The position numbers and the translations under genes are program-made. The notes under the pieces were generated by a model. It saw only the letters and a list, made by a program, of their open reading frames with translations, searched no databases and was not told where the DNA came from. A DNA stretch of 64,000 nucleotides from Triatoma infestans (taxonomy: Eukaryota; Arthropoda; Insecta; Hemiptera; Reduviidae): contig JAAEAF010006871.1 in assembly GCA_011037195.1 (NCBI GenBank), positions 1-64,000 of the forward strand. Reading direction: 5' to 3'. Each line of letters opens with the position of its first letter. The first letter of the stretch is position 1. Below, in pieces: positions 22,845 to 32,110 of this stretch.

Positions 22845-23095
22845 GCTGTAAAATCGCACTTCTAGTCAAACAATTTTCTTCAAATTTGGTTGCCTAGCAA
22901 TGCTTTTAATGTATCTTAATATCTACGTAGCTAGTGAAGTCGTAACTTGTAGAGAGAAATGATACTTTAAAGGAAAGCCTAACTTTACCATTTTCCCTTA
23001 AAATCTCTCAAAAATCAGTAATCCATGAAAAATGATTCAAATAAAAGTGAATAGATATTTATGCGTGTAGGTAGGAAGTTTAAAAAAAATATTAT
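22845..23095 (+). repeat. Diverged family A-like sequence
   Basis: Contains TCGCACTTCTAGTCAAAC, TTTTCTTCAAATTTGG and AATCTCTCAAAAATCAG; similar to 51900-52050. Noncoding. Confidence 0.4.
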
Positions 23096-23099
23096 TATT

Positions 23100-23890
23100 A
23101 TTATTATTATTTGTCTTCGGGGAGGGACCAAATTCTATGCTATCCAAAGCCCCATTGGGCCCATATATCTACCCCAAGAAAAACAACAACAATCCAGGTG
23201 TAGAACAAATATCCCCAGACCCGGGACTAATGCATCTAAGATTCACCGCAATCCGAACAATTCTGACTATTTCCTTTAAGGGGAAATAGCCTAAAAGCCT
23301 TCCACACACATCCTGTTCAGACCAAAGATTCTGAACCTAATTTCCTCATAAGCCACGCAATATGTCATAAGATGGAAGGATGTTTCCTCCTCTGTCTCAC
23401 ATACAATACAAAATGGATCCGGCATGTGCCCCATTACGTAATGATGTCTCCTTCAACCACAATGTCCACATTAAGGGATCCAACTAGATACCTGAGAGAG
23501 TTCCGTGAAAGGCACAGCTACGTCTCATTAATAACCCTGTCCGGGCCCCAGATGAGTATTTTGGACTGCCGACAACCAACTGTGCTCATCCGTAATGGAT
23601 GAATGCTGTGAAGCTGCCCAGCGCTGGAATCCTTACAGAGCTGTGCCAGAAGACACGCCAACAGCAAGGTCGGGACCAATGAAAGGGAGAGAGGCGGCTA
23701 ATTTGGCAAACTTATCCACCTTCTCGTTCCCAAAAATTCTCTTATGACCTGGTACCCAGACAAGAAGTACATTCTTCAGAGAAAGAAGCTCTTCCAGTCT
23801 TTTAGAAAATTCTACCACCAACCTGGAAGGGAAGACATATGAACTCAGCGCCTTCAGCGCAGCTTGGCTGTCCAAGCAGATACAAACAAC
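23100..23890 (-). pseudogene. LINE 3' fragment with RNase H and zinc motif
   Basis: The minus strand reads LDSQAALKALSS and WVPGHKRIFGNEKVDKFAKL (RNase H, 23690-23890). Further downstream on that strand is a C-x2-C-x8-H-x4-C cluster, CIVCETEEETSFHLMTYC, near 23350-23410. Frames differ between these parts. The LINE at 24000-24715 lies directly next to it in the same orientation, with a poly-A stretch on the minus strand (about 23978-23994), so the neighbour may have inserted into this one. Confidence 0.7.
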
Positions 23891-23999
23891 TTTTAAAACT
23901 ACAACATAACTTATAAACTTTACTATATAAGATAAGATAAGAGATATCAGAATAAATGAATAAGTACAGCATTTATTTTTTTTTTTTTTTTTAAGGAGG

Positions 24000-24715
24000 G
24001 GCAATGCACTGCGACCTTTCGATCTATTGTGCTATGCCCCCTGGATGCCGCAGGTTATTGCCCACAGCACCCGAACAGATGTCCTTTGAACATCCGTTCT
24101 ACAAAACCTACATCAAGTTGAGATCCCTGACAGGAATCCCAAAATCTTGACAGGCTCTAGAGAGGGTATATCCCCTTCCTCCACCTGGTAACTACCCAGG
24201 TTTTTGAATCTTCTCTGAGTGGCAGCCTCGCAGTCTGTTAGAAGATGTAATAGAGTATTCTCCAACTCCCCACAGAATCTGCATAAGCTGTCACTTTCCA
24301 AACCCAGCTTCACCAGGTGTCCTCTAAGTCGGCAATGGCCCGTGAAGAAACCCATAAGAACGCGTAGCTTGTTCTTACTTAAGCCGATGCAGGCCTCCGA
24401 TCTCTGTTGGTTATAATTTCCCAGGCAGATCTTGGCCTGCTGCGAATCGGGGAGCGAGTACCAGAGTTGAGATCTCCTCGCCTCCTCCTCCTTCCTAAAT
24501 TCCTCCAACAGAAACTGGTCGCTGACCCCACAGAAAGGGTCTTAGCGCCTATCTTGGCCAGGCATTACCTTAAATGCCAACATACCCTGGCACCCACCCC
24601 TATCGCGGTTAAATATCCCCTATCGAGGTTAAATTGAACGCATTTTCCAATAGCGTGTATCTCCGCCTGGAAGATGATTGGAAACTTACTCTTGGGTTCC
24701 GAGTGTTTGATATAA
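24000..24715 (-). pseudogene. LINE 3' fragment, second copy (RNase H family)
   Basis: Minus strand: HCRLRGHLVKLGLESDSLCR then C-x2-C with LLHLLTDCEAA (24230-24340), preceded by the end of an RNase H region. It is close to the LINE at 46060-46915, which has the same HLLTDC motif and the same ILGF ending. 5'-truncated. The minus-strand 3' end has a poly-A run and the adjoining GCACTGCGACC phrase seen in SINE tails. Confidence 0.7.
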
Positions 24716-25019
24716 GTCCAGCATTAATAAGGCTTAACATATAATAAATATTTAGGTATTAACTATTTGTTTTTATGGTAATATACATGCTGTAAGTCTT
24801 TGTAGATCTCCGGCTCTTGTTTGCTTTCAGCTAAGGAGAATTAGGTATTTCTAATGGTGGTTTGACTGAACACTACAGGCCTATTCAAGGATCCGTTTTG
24901 GTATATTTGCTTGGGGTAGTTATTCATTTTCTTTTGTTAAAAGATAGATTGATAGTTAGTTTCTAACAAATTTTCAGAATTTGGATATTACATTGAAATA
25001 GGAGGTGAATAAGAAGAAA

Positions 25020-25484
25020 AGTCATTGGAGTAAGCAAGAAAGGAAAACCTTTCCTAACCCCACCCCTCCCCACCACAAAGAACTCTTAAATGCATTTTTC
25101 CTGGGAAAGGTTTCAAATAAAAGTTGTATATCTTTATATGTGTAGTTGATATGCTAAGTTCAAAGAAAATGTTAGAGCCATTTTTGAGAAAATCGTAAAA
25201 AGTGAAAAAAACCAATTAGTAAAGTGTACGTGCATTCGAGGAATTTTGACAGGTAATCTACTGTCGGATCCCATGGTGTTATCTAAACGGAATATCAAGT
25301 TTGAACTTTCTACGATTTTTCGTTTTTGAGACATGCTGTTCACATACACAAAGACTATTTTCTAAAAACCACTTTTTTGGACTCAGGGGACCTTAAAACG
25401 GATATTTCCGGTGAAAACTCAATATCGAAAATTTGACATGATACAATACTTCCTCTTACTAAGTAGTAGGAGTAAGGGTAAGTA
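25020..25484 (+). repeat. Family A repeat, 3' part (copy A6)
   Basis: Begins inside the last internal unit (AACCCCACCCCTCCCC) and runs to a modified hairpin (ACTAAGTAGTAGGAGTAAG) at 25484. Its microsatellite is nearly lost (CACATACACAAAGAC). Confidence 0.75.
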
Positions 25485-25644
25485 AAAATAATAATAATAA
25501 AAAATCAACAAATCATATTTTTCCAATTTGCTATAATTTATATTAAATAGAAAATTGGTGCAGAAAATCAGAAAATTAATTCCGCAAATGAATATGCAAT
25601 AAATAAAGTTCTTTGTATGTTTATTTGGATACAAATTGTCCTTA

Positions 25645-25795
25645 ATTAGATGGAAGGAGAGGATCAACAATATTATTATCAATTGAAGTAGATAATTATT
25701 TAACGAAATATTGTCAAGCGATGAAAAACTTGGGTGGATAGTCAGTCGGTGTTTTACATGGAAAACCAGTCCTATAATGACTCCTATTAAAGAGC
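25645..25795 (+). repeat. Repeat C, unfilled copy
   Basis: Matches the flanks of foldback F3 at 17283-17342 and 17574-17645. It contains about 25 bp at the junction (near AATTGAAGTAGATAATT) that are missing from the filled copy. Confidence 0.6.
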
Positions 25796-26631
25796 AACTG
25801 AATTGTTGGAGATTGAATAGGGCTACTGATGAACATTGGTTCGAATACACAAGCTAATTTATTTGAGGGTTTACATTTTGAGCTTTACCATTGTGGTATA
25901 TGATTTTTGATTTAGGAAAACCATATCAGCATTTAATTAGATACATTTGTTTTTAATTAATTGGTATTACTATGGTTATCGATTCCCTTTTGATAAATTT
26001 TATTAAAACAAGCAATAAATACTTATGTCTGATTAAATTTATGTGCTTTTGTTTGTAAAACTCCTTTTACATGACTGTCTTTGTTCAACATACAGGAATA
26101 TATAAGTGAACATACTGTGCTCATTATGTACCCCACCAAAAAAATTACAGCTACCTGTAATACTGTAATTGTGTATTTGTAATAGCATCAGGAAATCTGT
26201 AAATTCAGTCTTACACACGCAAGACCATAAAGAAAACATCATAACCAACACTCTTCCAGCTCACTCTGTCATTCTTTCACCTACCACACACATTTCTATT
26301 ATCAATACTGTAAAGTCTTGCCAATACTCAGTTTACTGCGCAATTACTAATCTAGTTCCAAATACTGAAACGATCAAGACGCTAAACCATACCTGCGATT
26401 ATTGCACAATAATGCCCACAGACGCGACACAATATTCTCATATTACGCAATATATTTTAAAAGTTTTAGAACTACTGAATAATAGCTGCAGGAGATCAGA
26501 GGAGTGGTGAATAAAAACACTTTTTTAAAACTTATCCTTTGTTTCGACAAATTTATTGCCTTCTTCAGGGATCTGTACAACAATAAAAAATAATAATAAT
26601 ATAGATGATAATAATAATAATAATAATTTGG

Positions 26632-27465
26632 GGGGGAGGGGGAAAAATGCGTTATGCACATCTGGGGTAATGTTCCCAGATATGTGGGACTCTCACCCAC
26701 TAAAAAACCCAAACTCCTCCTTACAGGCATTGAAACCCACCCTGGGACCACTTATCGCATTACATCAGGGTGGTGCCTCGTATTAAGCCCTTTCAGGCTC
26801 CTTCTCCCTCGGTACTACTTTATGCCAACGGTTGTAGGCGTTGGTCTAGCTCCTGTTTTTTCCGCCGCAGGACCATCTCGACGAAAGACGCTACCTTCAC
26901 CCAATAGTCCCTGCAGGACAGCATGGACTCCACGATGGACTCGGGTGTCAAACGGCCTAACTCCTGTTCCAGACCGTTTCTCTCAACGGCCCATCTTTCG
27001 CATTCGAAGAAAGTGTGGTGGGCGTCATCGAGAACTGAATCCCCGAAAAGACATGACGGATCACCCACCTTCCCCATTCTATAAAGATACGAGGTAAAAT
27101 ACCCATGTCCCGTAAGGAACTGGGTAAGGTAGTAGTTTACCTCGCCATGCCTTCTTTCCGCCCAATCAGTTGGGCTTGCAATCAGCTTAGCTGTCCACCT
27201 TCCGTACGCCACCGTTCTTGCCAGGACCGAATGGTATAATCCCTGGCTGTTGCTCTCGCCTCATTGCCACCGAGTTCTTTCCTCAGGTCATGTCCCATCT
27301 TCCGCTCCTGAGCCATCAGGTCGATTGGGGTCACTCCAGCCACCACCAGAGCTGCCGGCTCCGAGACCGTCCGGTAAGAACAAGCGATTCTTAGAGCACC
27401 TCTTCTTTGTACCGATGCCATCTGCTTCCGGTATTTTCTTTCTTAAGCGCGTCAGCCCAAACTTA
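26632..27465 (-). pseudogene. R1-like LINE 3' fragment
   Basis: The minus strand gives the C-terminal region of an R1-clade-like RT: RIACSYRTVSEPAALVVAGV (near 27350-27400), HGEVNYYLTQFLTGHGYF (near 27090-27150), and DDAHHTFFECERW (near 26990-27030), the pattern after the RT in R1-type elements. The two main frames overlap around 27190, indicating a frameshift. (TAA)n-rich tracts lie on both sides (26586-26630 and 27466-27567); the left one is the 3' tail on the minus strand. It sits inside the left arm of foldback F4. Confidence 0.75.
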
Positions 27466-27468
27466 TAG

Positions 27469-27522
<54 letters not shown>

Positions 27523-27524
27523 GA

Positions 27525-27563
<39 letters not shown>

Positions 27564-27567
27564 GAAA
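27466..27567. repeat. (TAA)n microsatellite
   Basis: About 100 bp of AAT/TAA repeats with one GAAAT interruption, at the 5' edge of the R1-like LINE fragment. Confidence 0.95.
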
Positions 27568-28269
27568 TAGTGTCGACAAATAACACAAAACAAAAAATTT
27601 TAAATTACTTACCATTAAAAAACTGTTAAACGGGGTTACATATAATTTTCATTAAAGAATCTCCTAAACCCCCATCCTTCCGTAAGACTTGGTTTTTCCT
27701 TTCCATCCATCCCCACTACCTAATACTACCTTCTAATAACCTTTTCATCTACTACATACCTTCATTTCTGAAGATGTAGTTCATCACATAAGCAACTCAT
27801 TCTGTCATATCAAGTTTTGTTTAGTATATTTTTTTTTTTTTGTTTGTTTAGTGTTTAATGAAAATTATGTGTAACCCCGTCTAACATTTCTTTTTATATT
27901 TGTAAGTAATTTAAATATTTTTTTTTGTTTTCTGTTATTTAATAATTGTCTCAACACTATTTCTTTATGATTATTGTCATCTATATTATGATTATGATTA
28001 TGATTATTATTATTATTATATTTTTTTTAATATTATACGGATCCCTGAAAAAGGCAATAAATTTGTCGAAACGTAGGATAAATTTTAAAAAAGTGTTTTT
28101 ATTGACCTCTCCTCGTGATCACCTGCAGTTATTAATATATCGGTCGGAGTATCTTTATTATCTACTCAATAATATTGTGCAAACATTCAATCTAACCTAT
28201 ATGCGTTCAATATTATTGCGCAATCGAAAATATTATACAATAAATATTGACCATCTAGGGGCCGCTTAA

Positions 28270-28960
28270 CATGTTGTGTACAAAATGTTAAAAAAAAAAA
28301 AAATTCAGTAATATGATATTTTGACCAACAAAGTCATCATTTTTTTTTTCATTATTTATTTAAACTGCTGTGGATCAGATGTGAAATTAAAAATTGGAGA
28401 GATGATTTATTTTTCATTTTTTTATTTCTAATTTAGATTTTCCAATTTATTAATAAATTGTTCCCAGAGTAATAACATGTATAAAATAGCACATAGTTGT
28501 TCATTCCTGTGAGAAATTATATTACAACAATTCCTCCATTTGTCCCTTAATTTAAATAGAATCCAAATGCTTTTCATCCATCTCCTGCTATCAGTAGTAC
28601 ACTCCAGCTTTCAACTTTCTTGTCATTCCTTTTATTCCACACACACACAGCCTCTTTAATATACCATTTTCTTTATCTTGTCTTTCAACCTTTCCTATCT
28701 TTATAGAAGAGGATTTTCTTCTTGGTTCAAAGGAGCCAAAAGTACTGGAATTAGCAATTGAATTAGCCTTTTAAGAAAAAGATCTCCCTCTTAACTAAAC
28801 AAGATTATTGATTGTGTGCCACAAACGTTTATACTTTATTTTTTTGCTATCTTCTTTTCTACATCACTCCTTTATCATGTTATTAGTATTGTCCTACTTC
28901 AATATCTTGTTATATATTCTTTGTTATGTAATTAATCCCCTTTTTAACGTATTTTTTTTT
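28270..28960. other. Unannotated AT-rich sequence
   Basis: No recognised gene or repeat; one short (CA)n at about 28641-28650. Confidence 0.4.
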
Positions 28961-28965
28961 TACTT

Positions 28966-29094
28966 TTCCTTATTGCTAATAAGATGTATTATTACATTTG
29001 TATCAAATTTTCTGAATTGAGTTTGGAGATCCCCCTTGAAGCCCCCCTGATGCCCCTGGATACGAAAAAGTGGGTTTTAGATATAGATCTGTGT

Positions 29095-29134
<40 letters not shown>

Positions 29135-29755
29135 GGTCATCAGGAAAAACTCAGAAATGGAAAAGCGCAGAAAGTTGAAACATAATATTTCGTTTAAAAA
29201 TGCTACTACTAGGGTACATGACAATTTCAGTGGAAGAAGAACAAAAAATGAAAATATATTTTATTTGAAGAAAATCTTATTTGAAGGATATTCTAACATT
29301 CGCTGGCAAAAGGGGCATATTCAGGTAAAGAACACCGTTACAGAAGAGGTCATAGAACTTGGCCAGCTTTGTCTTTTTGCCCCTTCTCACAGGGGTAGAC
29401 CCCACCACCGCAAGAAAGCATTCTTTCAAGACCATTTGAATTAGATATTCTACCAGTATTAATCAAGGAGTAAACATCAGAAGTGCCAGTTATAAGTTAA
29501 AATATTTGAGTTAAATCAATCTAGCTACTAGTTACTCCATTCTGTGTATTTATTAGTTAATTCAAATTCATAAATAACTATTTGTAAAGATAATAAATTC
29601 ATTTAAAGTTAATATATTTATTTTAAAAACAGTGGTAATCCACTTGCTTATTTTCTAATACTTCTCTCTCTTTCTCAAACATACATACACACAAGCCCTT
29701 TTACAAAACCGCTCACCCCGCAAGCTACACATCACACCAAAAACATTTCACCATC
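28966..29755 (+). repeat. Family B repeat, copy B2 (complete)
   Basis: Starts with a minus-oriented family A-like 3' end (28966-29190, with a (TG)n tract at 29098-29129). It continues through GAACACCGTTACAGAAGAGG, GCATTCTTTCAAGACC and CAGAAGTGCCAG to the terminal block AAGCCCTTTTACAAAACCGC and CCAAAAACATTTCACC. It shows that family B shares its 3' terminus with family A but has a different body. Confidence 0.7.
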
Positions 29756-29769
29756 AAGATTTTGGTAAT

Positions 29770-30240
29770 CACTTTATCGAAAGGATTTTTCAATTTTTTG
29801 CGATTTTTTTTCTAAAATGGTTTCAACGATTTTAATTAAACTTTCTGTAAACACTATACAAATTTAGATCTATCATTTTTCAAGATGCAATTTCCAGAAA
29901 ATTTAATTTCAAAGGAGTTCTGCGGCTGGGCGGAAAATGTTAAGCTTTCCACTGAAGTACCAATTCAGTATATAATACTATTCTATCATCTAAATAATAT
30001 TATAAGAATGAAATGCTTTGCCAAAATTTTGAGTAAGAAGTAAATCGATTTGAGCTGAAGTGTGACTTTTCTAAACGGCTTTTTTTCAGTTTTCTGCAAT
30101 TTACTCCATGAAGGCAACACAGGAATGTCTTTAAACTGGAATACTAAATTAATAATAAAGTCCTGTCATTTTTATTTGAATAATGTTTGATTGTAATGAA
30201 GCTTGAATAATGATGATTTTAGGGAGGTTCCATTGTAGGC
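29770..30240 (-). repeat. Diverged family A-like sequence
   Basis: Minus-oriented phrases: TTTTTTGCGATTTTTT, ACTATTCTATCATCTAAATA, AGTAAATCGATTTGAGC. Noncoding. Confidence 0.45.
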
Positions 30241-30358
30241 TGATAAAGGGGAGGGTGTCACGCTTCCCTCTAACACGTCGTACTATATACAAATAATTAA
30301 GTTAACTAAATATTTGGTAAATACTATAATTATAAGAAAATTAGCCAATTATAAATAT

Positions 30359-30735
30359 TGTAACGCAGCCACTAGTGCCATCTAGGGGAAGAAGCAGGCA
30401 CCTCAAGTGCCCCTCTTGGCCGCTGGAAAGCGCTAGCAGGGCTCTTCTAGATTGTTCTAGACCGTCTCCTACGGTCTATCACGGCCTAGATGAATCTAGA
30501 ACCTTCTCCAGTGGTACAAATAGGAGAAGAACAGCTCGAAAGAGTCCGTCTTGTTACAAAATGGAGTACGCGCTTGTTAAAAGTGAACTGAGAGAACTTT
30601 TGTTGGTTTATACAGTGTATTTAAAAGTGCTATATTTGTAATTTATTGTGTTGAACAATAAATTGGTGTTATTAGAAGTTCAGTGTGTTTTATCTAAACC
30701 GAACCCACTAGAAAAACTGTAAGAAAAACAGTACA
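30359..30735 (+). mobile_element. Solo LTR, family 2 (copy 1)
   Basis: A 377-bp element starting TGTAACGCAGCCACTAGTGC and ending AAAAACAGTACA, flanked by ATAT at 30355-30358 and 30736-30739. The homologue at 52101-52464 has its own 4-bp TSD. A TATA-like ACAAATAGG region near 30516 and the TTTATTGTG/AATAAA region near 30641-30662 fit LTR promoter and polyadenylation positions. The 88-codon frame inside it is a chance frame. Confidence 0.85.
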
Positions 30736-30751
30736 ATATGTACTTTGCAGT

Positions 30752-31045
30752 ATTCAAAGGAGAAAAGCCAACAAATTGTCTCAGTAATATATTTTTATTT
30801 CCTTTAATTACGTTTCGGCGCAGACGCGGCCGTCTTCAGATCACTATAATTTACAATATATTATTAACAACTTACAAGCGATTCCCGCTATCAGACCAAC
30901 AAGGGCTTTCAAGTCTTTAGTAATATATTGCAAACTTTTATATAGACCTGAAGATGGCCAGGCCTGGGCTGAAACGTAATTAACGAAAAAATATATTACT
31001 GAGACTATTGTTGGCTGTTTTTTTACCATTCTCCTTTGTACATCA
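30752..31045. mobile_element. Foldback element F5 with hammerhead-like motifs
   Basis: Arms at about 30755-30839 and 30948-31040 share GTCTCAGTAATATATTTTT and TTAATTACGTTTC in inverse orientation. Motifs: minus strand 30809-30839 (CTGAAGA, C, a GC-rich stem, GAAACGTA) and plus strand 30948-30978 (CTGAAGA, T, stem with loop, GAAACGTA). The spacer is about 110 bp. No TSD is visible; the left side abuts a solo LTR. Confidence 0.65.
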
Positions 31046-31210
31046 AAGAATAATCTGCAACCCAAAAAAAAACTTTTCATTGCAATATTCTTATTGGAAT
31101 CAAGGCGTTTGAGATATCATATCAGATTTTTATTTTTACATTCTATTTCATCTCTATTTAATTACTTAAATGCAAGCTTTTCTTAACTTATTTGAATCAA
31201 TGTTTAAGGT

Positions 31211-31960
31211 ATGCTTAAATATTCCCGACAATATACATCATCATTTCCTGCTAATTATCGAAGGTTGAAGATTAAATCTAGGATCTACTACCCAGGCCTG
31301 AGAAGAAAGTTAATCTTTTTCTACAAGTTAAAACTACGAAATCCAAAGAACAGATCACACAAACACAACACATGTTTGATTTTTTTTCTCCTGGCCAGAC
31401 TTTTTTGTCAGAGATTTTCTATTCAGAAACCGAGCCTCAAGAATATTCATAAGAATGGTAAGTTTTGGAAAAAAGGCGGGCTATTATGCTTCAGGATCTT
31501 CCTTGAAGTAGCCAATGAGTGCTTGTCCAATTGTAAATCACATGAGTTTGTGTTTAGGTCCGCAATGCTGAATCAATACATCTATGCCAGGAAACTTCTC
31601 TCTGGATCAGAATGGATTAGTGCCACAAAACTGCTCCTCTTCGTGGGATTCCCGGTGCTGGAGGACAAACAATTGGAGGTATTGAATCCCTCTGCGAAAG
31701 AGAGCCAGAAACCATAGCTCACGTGTTAGAAAACTGTACGCAGAACATGTTCCTCCTCGTCACCCGCCAACATTATAAGGTTGAAAAAAGGAATTGTTGC
31801 AGCTTCACACAGAAATAGAATACGCCTGCTTCGACGATGTCCAATGCATTGGTTCATGCAGATTTACCGACTAAAGATGCTTTGATTATCTCACACAACC
31901 ATCCAATTCGAAATAAACAATCCTAACCAGGGTGTGCACCCAAAGACAGAACCCAGACAT
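31211..31960 (+). pseudogene. LINE C-terminal remnant (RLE-type-like)
   Basis: A 168-codon plus-strand frame (31211-31717) is followed, after a frame change near 31690, by CEREPETIAHVLENC and TRQHYKV (31692-31785). The ETxxHVLxxC then R-x-H pattern is typical of the zinc motif just before the endonuclease of restriction-like-endonuclease LINEs (R2/NeSL type). A weak EIEYACFDD segment follows. Stops and the missing RT mark it as dead. Clade assignment is tentative. Confidence 0.5.
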
Positions 31961-32110
31961 ACTAGGATCTCTCAATTTGATAATTTTTCTTTTTATAAAT
32001 TCCAAGTCTTTGACAGCTAATTAAACTCCTACTCTTCTACCCTTCCTCTTTTATCAAAGAATATTTATTAAAAATTTGGCATTTAATTGAATTTTATTTT
32101 TATTTATAAA

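Larger units (their letters stand above)
26485..28161. mobile_element. Foldback element F4 with hammerhead-like motifs and a nested R1-like LINE
   Basis: The left arm is 26485-26590 continuing at 27568-27660; the right arm is about 27850-28161. Motifs: minus strand 26538-26568 (CTGAAGA, A, stem GGCAA loop TAAAT TTGTC, GAAAC) and plus strand 28045-28075 (CTGAAAA, A, same stem, GAAACGTA). Flanking sequences CTACTGAATAATA (26472-26484) and CTACTCAATAATA (28162-28174) could be a 13-bp TSD with one mismatch. The 27661-27849 spacer is unannotated. Confidence 0.65.

Noticed and set aside
27288..27593. Poly-isoleucine frame
   Set aside because: Translation of the (TAA)n microsatellite beside the R1-like LINE.
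30375..30641. 88-codon plus-strand frame
   Set aside because: Entirely inside a solo LTR with a clear TSD; the homologous LTR at 52101-52464 does not preserve the frame.
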